Source: Streptomyces sp. BA2 (lineage in GTDB: Bacteria; Actinomycetota; Actinomycetes; Streptomycetales; Streptomycetaceae). From it: a stretch of 64,000 nt of DNA. Under the pieces are notes generated by a model that was not told where the DNA came from, did no database searches, and saw only the letters and a list, made by a program, of their open reading frames with translations. The position numbers and the translations under genes are program-made. The stretch is taken from assembly GCF_009769735.1 (NCBI RefSeq), contig NZ_WSRO01000001.1, forward strand, positions 372,001-436,000. The letters run 5' to 3'. Shown here one piece after another: positions 31,965 to 40,526 of this stretch; position 1 is the stretch's first letter, and each line of letters opens with the position of its first letter.

Positions 31965-34499
31965 CTACCGGCTGCTGACCGCTTCAAGCATGTTCAGCTT
32001 CGCCGCCCGGCGTGCGGGCCACAGAGCGGCGAGCACTCCCACGATGGCGGCGGTGAAGAGGAAGACGGCCATTCTGCCCCACGGGAGGACCAGTTCGTAG
32101 GTGCCGAGGGTCTTGCTGATCAGCTCGCCGGTTGCCCAGCCGAAGAAGATGCCGAGGGTGATGCCGAGCACTCCGCCGAACAGGGAGAGGGCAAGCGACT
32201 CCAGGCGGACCATGCGCTTGACGTCCTTGCGGTCCAGGCCGATGGCGCGCAGCATGCCGATCTCCTGGGAGCGTTCGAAGACGGACATGGCCAGGGTGTT
32301 GACGACGCCGAGCACCGCGACGATGACGGCCATGGCGAGCAGGGCGTAGAGCATGTTCAGCAGCAGGCTGAACGACTGGGCGTTGGCGGCGGTGAAGTCG
32401 TCCTTGTCACGGATCTGGATCGATGGGTTGTCTCCGAGCGCTTCGCCCAGCGAGTCCTTGGCCGCGTCACCGGCGGCGGCCTTGGTCTTGACCAGGACCT
32501 GCGTATCGGAGATGACGCTCTGGTGCGGGGCCAGGGTGCGGGCGTCGACCATGATGCCGCGGATCAGGTCGTTGTCCTTGTAGATGCCGGAGACGGTGAG
32601 CCTGCCCTGCTTGCCGTCCTCGTAGGTGACGGTGAAGGCGGAGCCGAGCTTCCAGCCGCGGCTCTTGGCGGTGTCCTCATCGACGATGGCTTTGTCATCC
32701 GAGAACCCGGCGAACGAGCCGGCTGTGAAATCGGCCCTGACCAGGTCCGTGACGGTCGCGCTGTTGAGGCCGGTCAGGGTTTGCGGGCTGCCGTCGGCCC
32801 GGGCCGGGGACTGGCGCAGCGGGCTGGTGGCGGTGACCTGCGGGAGCCTGGCGAGCTTCTTCTCGATGTCCGGGGAGAGCGCTGAGCCGCCGGCCATGGA
32901 GATGGCGTAGTCCGCCTTCATTGAGTCTGCGCCCAGCTTGTCGAGACCTCTCTGGGCGCCGCCAGCGACCACCGTCATGCCGGTGATCAGGGTGAGGCCG
33001 ATCATCAGCGCGGAGGCGGTTGCGGCGGTGCGGCGCGGGTTGCGCAGCGCGTTTTGCCGGGCAAGTTTGCCGGAGATGCCGAACAGGCGCAGAGCAGGTG
33101 TGAAGGCGGCGATGACAAGCCGGGACAGCAACGGGGTCAACACGCATACACCGATCAGCACCAGGACGAAGCCCAGCCCCGTCGGGGCCTCACCATTGGC
33201 TCTCATGCCCGTCCCGGCCAGCACAGACACGGCTCCGGCGGCCGACAGGAGGCCGCCGATGGTGTTGCGGGCAGTCAGGGAGCGGGTGGTGGCGACGGCG
33301 TGGACGCTGTTCATGGCGGCGACCGGCGGGATCTTCGCGGCGCGGCGGCCGGGCAACCAGGCGGCCAGCACAGTGACGAGGACGCCGACAGCCAGCGAGG
33401 TGAGGATCGCAGCCGGGGAGATGACGAGCGGGCCGTCGGGCACTGTGCTCTCTGTGCCGTTCATCAGGGAACGCAGCCCCGCGCCGATGCCGATACCGGC
33501 GAGCAGACCGGTCACGCCGGCGATCGTGCCGACGACGAGCGCTTCGATGAGCACCGAGCGTGTTACCTGGCGGCGGCTGGCACCGACCGCGCGCAGCAGT
33601 GCCAGTTCCTTGGTGCGCTGGGCGACCAGCATCGTGAAGGTATTGGCAATGACGAAGATGCCGACGACCAGCGCGACACCGGCAAACCCGAGAAGGGCGT
33701 TGCGCATGCCCTGCGACTCTTCGGCGATCAGCTTGGCCTGTTCGTCGGCCAGCTGCTTGCCGGTGACGGCCTCGGTCCCGCGCGGAAGGATCTTCTGGAC
33801 CGACGCCTTGAGCGCGTCCTGGGATGTGCCGGGCGCGGCCTTGACGCCGATCTCGCTGAACTTGCCCGGCTTGGCGTAGAACTTCTGCGCGGTGGCGGTG
33901 TCGAAGAGGGCGAGGCTGCCACCTGCGGAGACATTGCCGTCGTTGGTGGTGAAGACGCCCGTGAGTCTCTGCTTCAAAACGGGGCCGTCCACGGAGATCC
34001 GGACGGTGTCGCCGACCTGGTACCCCCCGCGCTCGGCGGCCTTGGCGTCCAGGGCGATCTCGCCTGAACTCTTGGGCGCCCGGCCATCCTTGAGCGGGTA
34101 GCGAGCGTCCTTGCCGTCGGTGCCGGGGTAGTAGTTGGCGCCGGAGGAGCCGAAGCCCTCACCGATCAGCTTGCCCTTCTTGTCAGCTATCGCGGCGAAA
34201 CCGTTGATCGAGGCGGTGGCGAAGGCGGCGCCGGGGGCCTTCTCGGCCTGGTCGAGCATTCGCTGGGTAAGCTCCGGGGCCGCGTCCGGGTGCTGCTTGT
34301 CGTCGGCCTGTCGGTGCGCCTGGATGGCGACGTCGACGTTGTCAAAGCCCTTCTGGGAACTCTTCTGGTATGCCTCGGAGATGGTCGAGGCGAAGACCAG
34401 GGTGCCGGAGACGAACGCCACACCGAGCATCACGGCGAGTACGGTCATCAGCAGCCTGGCCTTGTGGGCGAGCACATTGCGCAGGGCGGTACGGAACAT
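31965..34499 (-). CDS. FtsX/MacB-type ABC permease, two-domain
   Basis: An 844-residue permease from ATG 34499 (MFRTALRNVLAHKARLLM). It has one N-terminal helix, a large extracytoplasmic domain, three helices with the FtsX core (NTFTMLVAQRTKELALLRAV), then a second copy of this layout ending NTLAMSVFERSQEIGMLRAI and WPARRAAKLNMLEAV. Such proteins work with a LolD/MacB-like ATPase to move lipoproteins, peptides or lipids outward from the membrane. The gene is intact, but the partner ATPase gene just upstream is broken, so the pump needs an ATPase from elsewhere or is idle. Confidence 0.88.
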   Translation of the reverse strand: MFRTALRNVLAHKARLLMTVLAVMLGVAFVSGTLVFASTISEAYQKSSQKGFDNVDVAIQAHRQADDKQHPDAAPELTQRMLDQAEKAPGAAFATASINGFAAIADKKGKLIGEGFGSSGANYYPGTDGKDARYPLKDGRAPKSSGEIALDAKAAERGGYQVGDTVRISVDGPVLKQRLTGVFTTNDGNVSAGGSLALFDTATAQKFYAKPGKFSEIGVKAAPGTSQDALKASVQKILPRGTEAVTGKQLADEQAKLIAEESQGMRNALLGFAGVALVVGIFVIANTFTMLVAQRTKELALLRAVGASRRQVTRSVLIEALVVGTIAGVTGLLAGIGIGAGLRSLMNGTESTVPDGPLVISPAAILTSLAVGVLVTVLAAWLPGRRAAKIPPVAAMNSVHAVATTRSLTARNTIGGLLSAAGAVSVLAGTGMRANGEAPTGLGFVLVLIGVCVLTPLLSRLVIAAFTPALRLFGISGKLARQNALRNPRRTAATASALMIGLTLITGMTVVAGGAQRGLDKLGADSMKADYAISMAGGSALSPDIEKKLARLPQVTATSPLRQSPARADGSPQTLTGLNSATVTDLVRADFTAGSFAGFSDDKAIVDEDTAKSRGWKLGSAFTVTYEDGKQGRLTVSGIYKDNDLIRGIMVDARTLAPHQSVISDTQVLVKTKAAAGDAAKDSLGEALGDNPSIQIRDKDDFTAANAQSFSLLLNMLYALLAMAVIVAVLGVVNTLAMSVFERSQEIGMLRAIGLDRKDVKRMVRLESLALSLFGGVLGITLGIFFGWATGELISKTLGTYELVLPWGRMAVFLFTAAIVGVLAALWPARRAAKLNMLEAVSSR

Positions 34500-34529
34500 A
34501 GTGTGAGTGGTCCTGAGGTGAGGAGGGGA

Positions 34530-35105
34530 AGGTCGTGCCCGGTTCCCGCACCGAGTTGCGCAGGAAACCCAGGGCCTCGGCGCGCCGGAGCGGGAGTCGA
34601 GGTTTCCCGGCTGGCTCGTCACCGAACGTTGTCTCGGGCCGGAAGGCGAGCGTGCGGCTACGGCAACGGGCTGCTGCTGGCCGCCGGACAGTTGGGCGGG
34701 GCGGCGGCTGAAACCGTCCCGAGAGGCAGCACGTCGATGACCTGCTGGAGCCGGGCTTGTCCAGCTTGCGCCGGCCATGCCCATCGGGAGGGCGTTCTCC
34801 GGGGGTGTCAGGGCCGGCAGCGGGTTGACGGCCTGGAGGATGAAGCCGATCTTGTTGCGGCGCAGCTGTGTGAGCTGCTTGTCCTTGAGGGAGCCGAGCT
34901 CGGTCTCGCCGATCCGCGCGGAGCCGCTGCTGAAGCTGTCGAGGCCGGCGACGCAGTGCACAGCGTCGACTTGCCCGGGCCCGACGGTCTCATGACTGCG
35001 GTGAACTCTCCCTGCCGGAAGTCCACGGTGACCTCGTCGAGGGTGACCGCCTGGGTCTCGCCCCCTGCGTAGACCTTGGGCGGATCCATGGCGCGGAATG
35101 ACATA
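34530..35105 (-). pseudogene. MacB/LolD-type ABC ATPase, frameshifted partner of the permease
   Basis: The start region KVYAGGETQAVTLDEVTVDF is normal. The Walker A region then reads MRPSGPGKSTL, with the first Gly (GPSGSGKST) changed to Arg, and one base is lost right after it (CTG-TGC in place of CTG-ATG-CAC). The second frame goes on with HCVAGLDSFSSGS, LKDKQLTQLRRNKIGFILQA and QLSGGQQQP, while Walker B and the switch region are scrambled by further changes. The permease start at 34499 follows. There is also no clear start codon. It is a clear pseudogene. Confidence 0.85.
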
Positions 35106-35333
35106 TCTATACCGTTGCAGCTCGCGCTCGCACGCACGTCAGACCCAATAACTGGTCCCAGGGCATTCCACAGAGGTAGCCACGGCCGACGGATGCTACG
35201 CAAGGATGACCCTGCGGGGGCCGCTCCGGTATCCGAAGTCGGGGCGGCGGTCTTCATGAGCGCTTCTTGCCCAGACTGTGCGCAAACGATGGCGGCGGGC
35301 GGCTGGGTGCTCGGGGGCTGTTGTGCTGGAGGC

Positions 35334-36158
35334 ATGAACAGCACGCACAAGTCCCGTTCCCGTTCTCCTCACCGCCCGGCCCGCTATGCCCTGAGCGCGG
35401 TCGCCGCAGTCGCCGCGCTCGGCCTCACCCTGGTCGGATGCGGCGGGAAGGGCTCCGGCGCCACGGACGAGGGGAAGAAGCAGACGCCGAAGAGCACCGG
35501 CACGAAGGTCCTCTGGCTGGGCGACTCCATCGCGGGTGCCGAGGCTCCCGCCCTGGGCGCGGCCCTGAAGTCCAGCGGTGTGGAGTTCAAGGATTCCTCT
35601 TCGGACGGTGGGGGCACGCTCGTCGACGGCGGTGAGGAGATCACGCGGATGATCTCCGGCGACACCTGGAAGCAACTGACCAAGGACATCGAGGCGTTCC
35701 GTCCCACCGTGGTCGCCTACCAAGTCACGACATACGACTGGGGAAGCCAGGATCAGCAGCGGGCTGCCTACAAGAAGGTCGTCGACACGGCCAAGGGCGC
35801 CGGAGCCAAGGTGGTGTTCGTTTCGTCCCCGCCCATCAAGATCGACGGGTTCTACAAGCAGCACGAGGCGCAGTTGCGTACCGCTCCCAAGGTGGCCTCA
35901 GAAGTCGCCGGGAAGAGCGGCGGCACGGCGGCGTTCTTCGATGCCTCGCAGCTGTGGGGAACCGATGCCTCGGCGGGGCAGGCGCAGCGCGCCGCGGACG
36001 GGATCCACAACTGCCAGCAGGGGGCCGCCGCCTTCGCCCAGTGGTTCACCGGGAAACTCGGCGAGCAGGAGCGCTTCAAGCCGGCGTCGGTGGACACCTG
36101 GGCCCAGAAGTCCTGGACCGGCAACGAGCGCTACAGCAAGCTCCGCTGTGCCGCGTGA
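35334..36158 (+). CDS. SGNH-hydrolase-like lipoprotein
   Basis: A 274-residue lipoprotein: signal helix AVAAVAALGLTL, then lipobox LVGC-G at about residue 34. The mature part begins with VLWLGDSIAGA, the GDS nucleophile block of SGNH esterases, and further has RPTVVAYQVTTYDWG and a late GIHNC (likely catalytic Asp/His region in altered form). It stands immediately before an OafA-type acyltransferase; in many bacteria the two are fused in a single protein. I infer joint O-acetylation of a surface polymer. ATG 35334 lies only 1 base after GGAGG, so an upstream in-frame start (for example 35289) may be used. Confidence 0.7.
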   Translation: MNSTHKSRSRSPHRPARYALSAVAAVAALGLTLVGCGGKGSGATDEGKKQTPKSTGTKVLWLGDSIAGAEAPALGAALKSSGVEFKDSSSDGGGTLVDGGEEITRMISGDTWKQLTKDIEAFRPTVVAYQVTTYDWGSQDQQRAAYKKVVDTAKGAGAKVVFVSSPPIKIDGFYKQHEAQLRTAPKVASEVAGKSGGTAAFFDASQLWGTDASAGQAQRAADGIHNCQQGAAAFAQWFTGKLGEQERFKPASVDTWAQKSWTGNERYSKLRCAA

Positions 36159-36174
36159 CGAAGCGGCCGACTTG

Positions 36175-37452
36175 ATGCCTCCGCATCTCCCGTCGCCTGC
36201 GCCTGCGCCTGTGCCTGTGGCTGCGCCTGCGCGCGGCGGCCCGACGCCGGCCCGGCACCGCGCGGCGCGCCCCGGCGGCGTGAGCCGTGCGCACATAGCC
36301 GCCCTCGACGGGCTGCGCGGGTTCGCGGTCGCGGCCGTGCTGCTCTTCCACGCCGGGCATCTGCCCGGCGGGTTTCTCGGGGTCGACCTGTTCTTCGCGC
36401 TCTCCGGGTTCCTGATCACCGGGCTACTGCTCGGCGAGGCGAGTGAGCGCGGCCAGATCGCCCTGGCCGCGTTCTGGAGCCGCCGTGCCCGCCGGCTGCT
36501 GCCCGCTCTCTGCTGTGTGGTGGTCGTGACCGTGGTGGCCACGTGGGCGTGGGGGAGCACGGAGCAACTGCGTTTTGCGCTCGACGACATGCCCTGGGTC
36601 GGGACGCAGACGGTCAACTGGCATTACATCACCGAGCAGATCGGCTACTGGAACGCCTCCGACACCCGCGTCTTCGCCCACCTGTGGAGCATCGGCGTGG
36701 AGTGGCAGTTCTACCTGGCCTGGCCACTGGTGGTGGCGGTGGCCGCCCGGTGGCGGTGCGGTGAGCGGATCGTGGCCTCACTGGCCGGGGTGGGTGCCCT
36801 CATCTCCCTCGCCCTGACCGTCTCGCTCGGTGCCGCGGTGGACACCACTCGCGCCTACGAGGGCACTGACACCCGGGGCGCCGCCCTGCTGCTCGGGGCG
36901 CTCGTGGCCGCCGCGCCGGTGCGGAACCTCGTGCGCCGGGTGCCGCGCCGCGCCGCCGACCTGGTGTGCCTCGCCCTGGGGTGCGGGCTGGCGGTGGCGT
37001 GGGCGGTGACCGAGGGTGAGAAGGCGCCGCTGCTCTTCCAGGGCGGGCTCTTCCTGCACTCCGCGACCGCGGCCGTGCTGATCGTTCTGATGGCCCAGGT
37101 GCCGGGCACCTGGGCGGCACGGATTGCGGGCAGCCACCTGCCGCGTGGCCTGGGAAACCTGTCATACAGCCTGTACCTGTGGCACTGGCCGGTGTACCTG
37201 CTGTTGTTGCCGCGACTGTCGGTGCTCGGGGACTGGGGCGGGACCGTCGTCGCGATCGGGGTTTCACTGGCGGCCGCCGCGCTGACGAAGCGGTTCGTCG
37301 AGGATCCGGTGCGGTGCCGGGCGGGGTGGGCGCGTGGCAGGCGCGGTGTGATCGCGGTAATCGCGGTAGCCCTGGCGGGAGCCGCCCTGTGGGCGGCGGT
37401 GCCCGAGCCGGTGCCGGGGGCAGGCACGGTCGATGTCGACCAGTTGAGGTGA
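36175..37452 (+). CDS. OafA/YrhL-type membrane acyltransferase
   Basis: An integral membrane acyltransferase (family 3) that moves acetyl groups from inside to extracellular glycans. After a Pro/Ala-rich cytoplasmic start comes AALDGLRGFAVAAVLLFHAG with the conserved Arg and His, then FLGVDLFFALSGFLIT, FWSRRARRLLPAL, LWSIGVEWQFYLAWPL and LSYSLYLWHWPVYL. About ten membrane helices. It has no C-terminal SGNH domain; the upstream lipoprotein supplies one. The start is uncertain: ATG 36175 lacks a good ribosome site and GTG 36148 overlaps the upstream gene. Confidence 0.88.
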   Translation: MPPHLPSPAPAPVPVAAPARGGPTPARHRAARPGGVSRAHIAALDGLRGFAVAAVLLFHAGHLPGGFLGVDLFFALSGFLITGLLLGEASERGQIALAAFWSRRARRLLPALCCVVVVTVVATWAWGSTEQLRFALDDMPWVGTQTVNWHYITEQIGYWNASDTRVFAHLWSIGVEWQFYLAWPLVVAVAARWRCGERIVASLAGVGALISLALTVSLGAAVDTTRAYEGTDTRGAALLLGALVAAAPVRNLVRRVPRRAADLVCLALGCGLAVAWAVTEGEKAPLLFQGGLFLHSATAAVLIVLMAQVPGTWAARIAGSHLPRGLGNLSYSLYLWHWPVYLLLLPRLSVLGDWGGTVVAIGVSLAAAALTKRFVEDPVRCRAGWARGRRGVIAVIAVALAGAALWAAVPEPVPGAGTVDVDQLR

Positions 37453-37562
37453 CCCAGGACAAGCCGTGCACGCCACACCGCTGCGCGCCCGTAAAGTGGG
37501 CGATCCACCTGATAACTCACATAATGCCGGAACAATACGCGCACCGTGGAAGGGCCCCCAAC

Positions 37563-38255
37563 ATGCCCCGTGTCCTGCTGATCGAGGACGATCCGGCCGT
37601 GCGCCGCGGTGTCGTCCTGGGCTTATCCCGCAACGGGCACGAGACCGAGGCGGTCGGCACCGGCGAGGACGGTCTTGAGGCCCTGGTTGCCATCAAGCCC
37701 GACCTCGTACTCCTCGATCTGATGCTCCCCGGCATGAGCGGCCTGGAAGTATGCGGCCGCATCCGCGAGACCAGCCGGGTTCCCATCGTGATCCTGTCCG
37801 CGCGCGGCGACGACCTCGACGTCGTGATCGGCCTTGAGGCGGGCGCCGACGACTACGTCGTCAAACCCGCAGGCGCCGCGGTCATCGAGGCCCGGATGCG
37901 GGCGGTGCTGCGCCGCGTCGCCCCCGCCCAGGCTGCCACAGGCGCCGGGCAGACCCAGGTGGGCAATCTGGAGATCGACCGCGGAGCACTCATCGTCCGC
38001 AAGCGCGGCGAGGAACTCCCGCTCGCCCCTTCCGAGTTGAAGCTGCTGCTCTTTCTCAGCGCCGCACCGGGGCGGACCTTCAGCCGCCAGCAGTTACTCG
38101 AGGACGTCTGGGAACACAGCTACTACGGGGACGCCCGCCTGGTCGACGCCTGCGTGATGCGGCTGCGAGCCAGGATCGAAGAGGACCCGCGCCACCCGGT
38201 GTACGTCCAGACCGTACGCGGCTTCGGCTACCGCTTCGGCCCACTGCCCGCATGA
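37563..38255 (+). CDS. OmpR-family response regulator
   Basis: A 230-residue regulator with an intact receiver: acidic pair in IEDDPAV, phospho-acceptor Asp52 (LLDLMLPG), Ser80 in VILSA, and Lys in DDYVVKP. The winged helix spans about 130-228. ATG 37563 follows GGAAGGG. The stop overlaps the kinase ATG (ATGA), so the two are co-translated. It is a paralogue of the regulator at position 65, which has lost the phosphorylation Asp; the 5' flanks are also alike (CATAATGCCGGAA against CATTATGTCACGGAA), pointing to duplication of the whole locus. Confidence 0.93.
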   Translation: MPRVLLIEDDPAVRRGVVLGLSRNGHETEAVGTGEDGLEALVAIKPDLVLLDLMLPGMSGLEVCGRIRETSRVPIVILSARGDDLDVVIGLEAGADDYVVKPAGAAVIEARMRAVLRRVAPAQAATGAGQTQVGNLEIDRGALIVRKRGEELPLAPSELKLLLFLSAAPGRTFSRQQLLEDVWEHSYYGDARLVDACVMRLRARIEEDPRHPVYVQTVRGFGYRFGPLPA

Positions 38256-39703
38256 ACCTCGCATTGCGCCGCGGCCTGCGCCCGCGCCTGGTCGTCGCCT
38301 TCGTCCTCGTCGCCGCGCTCAGCGCGCTGATCACCGCCGCGCTGACCTTCCGACAGGCCCGCAGCGCGATCCTGGACCGCACCCAGAACGGCGCCGTCCA
38401 CGATCTGCGCCTCCAGATCGACTCGCTCGCTCCCAACCTTCCTGCCGACCCCACCGACACGGACCTGCGCGCCTTCGTGCGCCAGCTGGACCGTGCCTCG
38501 GGCTCGCACGGCTGGCACACGGCCGTCTCCCGCAATGGCGGGCCGCTCATCGGCACCGCGCGTCACGTCAGCAGCTCCCTGCGCGACGCGACCAAGAACG
38601 GCGACACCACCTTCTACGAGCGTGCGGAGCACGCCGACGGCCCCCGACTGCTGATCGGCATGCCGATCAGCTACACCGACCGGCGCAAAGCAGCGGAAGA
38701 ACCGTCGGGTCTTGTCGCCTTCGCCGTTCTGTCGCTGGACGGCGAACGGGCCGACATCTCCGCCCTGATCACCGCGGCCTGGGCAGGCGCCGTCCCGGTG
38801 CTCGCCTTCGCCGTCGTGCCCGCCTTGTTCGCGGCCCGCCGGGTGCTGCGGCCCGTACGGCAGCTGCGTACGGCCGCCGAGAAGATCACCTCGGGCGCCC
38901 TGGACACCCGCCTGGATGTCGTCGGCAAGGACGAACTCGCCGCGCTGACCGGCACGTTCAACACCATGACGGCCGCCCTGGAGCACAACGACGCCGAGCT
39001 GCGGCACATGGAGGCCAACGCCCGCCGGTTCGCCGCAGACGTCTCGCACGAACTGCGGACCCCGCTCGCCGCGATGGCCGCCGTCACCGACGCCCTCGAC
39101 GAGGACGCCCGCTCCGGCACGCTGCCTCCGGACACAGCCGACGCGGTCCTCCTCATCAGCGACGAGACCCGCAAGCTGACCGGCATGGTCGAGGAGTTGA
39201 TGGAGATCTCCCGCTTCGACGCGGGAGCGGCGGTGTTGCACCTGGACGACGTGAGTCTGCGCACCGTCCTCCACAAGACGCTTCACCTGCGCGGCTGGCG
39301 CGAGCCGGACGAGGTGATCACCGAGCTTGCCGAGGATGACCTGCGCATACGGGTCGACGCGCGGCGCCTCGACGTCGTCCTCGCCAACCTGATCGGCAAC
39401 GCCCTGCGCCACGGCGCCGCCCCCGTCACGGTCCGGGCGACTGCCACGCAGGACTCCCTTGTGATCGACGTCGCCGACGACGGCCCCGGCATCCCCGACG
39501 AGGCCCTGCCGCATATCTTCGACCGCTTCTACAAGGCGGACGCCGCGCGGGCCCGCTCCGAGGGCAGCGGCCTCGGACTCGCCATCGCGATGGCGAACGT
39601 ACGACTGCACCACGGAACCCTCACCGCCGCCAACGCCCCCGACGGCGGCGCGGTGTTCACCATCACACTCCCGCGCACGCTCCGGCAGGAGGACCAGTCA
39701 TGA
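38252..39703 (+). CDS. Sensor histidine kinase
   Basis: A 483-residue membrane kinase partner of the preceding regulator. First helix RLVVAFVLVAALSALIT, extracytoplasmic sensor of about 135 residues, second helix VPVLAFAVVPALFAA near 180, HAMP domain (RPVRQLRTAAEKITSG), HisKA box with the phosphorylated His in DVSHELRTPLAAM (about residue 266), then ATPase motifs NLIGNALRHG (N box), DDGPGIP (G1) and GSGLGLAIA (G2). All are intact. It overlaps the genes on both sides by four bases in one operon with a lipoprotein, which may act as sensor accessory. Confidence 0.93.
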   Translation: MNLALRRGLRPRLVVAFVLVAALSALITAALTFRQARSAILDRTQNGAVHDLRLQIDSLAPNLPADPTDTDLRAFVRQLDRASGSHGWHTAVSRNGGPLIGTARHVSSSLRDATKNGDTTFYERAEHADGPRLLIGMPISYTDRRKAAEEPSGLVAFAVLSLDGERADISALITAAWAGAVPVLAFAVVPALFAARRVLRPVRQLRTAAEKITSGALDTRLDVVGKDELAALTGTFNTMTAALEHNDAELRHMEANARRFAADVSHELRTPLAAMAAVTDALDEDARSGTLPPDTADAVLLISDETRKLTGMVEELMEISRFDAGAAVLHLDDVSLRTVLHKTLHLRGWREPDEVITELAEDDLRIRVDARRLDVVLANLIGNALRHGAAPVTVRATATQDSLVIDVADDGPGIPDEALPHIFDRFYKADAARARSEGSGLGLAIAMANVRLHHGTLTAANAPDGGAVFTITLPRTLRQEDQS

Positions 39704-40257
39704 AGCGCCAGGTCACCCTCGTAACCGTGCTGGGGGTACTTTCGGCAGGCTGCAGCATTGGCTCCACCGGCCCGGTCCGGGCCGGCGCCCCGGCGTCCGG
39801 CCTGCGCGAACCGGGATCCGCGACCCACCATGCCCAGCTCTACTTCGTCAGCCCGCACGGCATCCAAGCCGTCGCCCGCGAGGTCGACACCGCCGCAACG
39901 CCGCAACAGGCACTCGACCTGCTCCTCGAAGGCCCCGACGCCGCCGAACGCGCCCGCGGCCTGGTCACCGAGGTGCCCCCGATCCACGGGCGGCTGGTCG
40001 CGCAGGGCGCCGGCGGCGCCGTGGATGTGCACCTTCCGATGCGGGTGGCGAGCATGGCCCGCGACGGCCTCGGGCTCAGCCAGATCATCTGTACCGCGGC
40101 CTACGCCGAGGCGACCAACGGCACACAACTCCCCGACGTGGACGTACGGGTCTACGAGGAGGGCTACGGGACGCCGTGGGCCGTCCGCTGCAACGCGGCG
40201 GGAATCGTCGTTCCCGTGCCCGAACGTGTCCCGAGCCGGGGTGCCACAAGGGAGTGA
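39700..40257 (+). CDS. GerMN-like lipoprotein in two-component operon
   Basis: A 185-residue lipoprotein with signal TLVTVLGVLSAGC (lipobox LSAGC). The mature part LYFVSPHGIQAVAREVDTAA and DLLLEGPDAAERARGLVTEV fits the GerMN domain seen in lipoproteins of actinobacterial two-component operons (the LpqB/MtrAB theme). It starts in the kinase stop (ATGA). I infer that it modulates the kinase at the cell surface. No lesion. Streptomyces has several regulator-kinase-lipoprotein sets with this layout; I cannot say which one this is. Confidence 0.75.
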   Translation: MKRQVTLVTVLGVLSAGCSIGSTGPVRAGAPASGLREPGSATHHAQLYFVSPHGIQAVAREVDTAATPQQALDLLLEGPDAAERARGLVTEVPPIHGRLVAQGAGGAVDVHLPMRVASMARDGLGLSQIICTAAYAEATNGTQLPDVDVRVYEEGYGTPWAVRCNAAGIVVPVPERVPSRGATRE

Positions 40258-40526
40258 GGATAGCTTGCGCCGAGCACGATCTTGCGGACGGCTTTGACCA
40301 GACGGAGGACTTCGCGGCCGCCGTCCTCGGTGGTGACCGTGGCGATGACCGCCGTGCAAGTTCCAGGACATGCCGGGCGCATGTTTGTGGCCGGTCGAAG
40401 CCGTGGGCGGCCGTTGCTTACAGGGAGGGTGGGAGGGCAGGGCCACCGACGAGGCGTTGAGCTGCCAGCTGCCATGCTTCTTGGCCCGTGGAGGCTTCTG
40501 TCCTTGGTGGGTCTGCACACGATGGG

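Noticed and set aside
38228..39613. A 461-codon minus-strand open frame opposite the histidine kinase
   Set aside because: It is the mirror of the kinase gene in high-GC DNA, with no family motif, whereas the kinase shows all H, N, G1 and G2 boxes.
37500..40257. Possible identity of the regulator-kinase-lipoprotein operon with a named Streptomyces system (such as Cse or AfsQ)
   Set aside because: Order and lipoprotein type are suggestive, but no sigma-factor gene is adjacent and sequence recall alone does not support a gene symbol.
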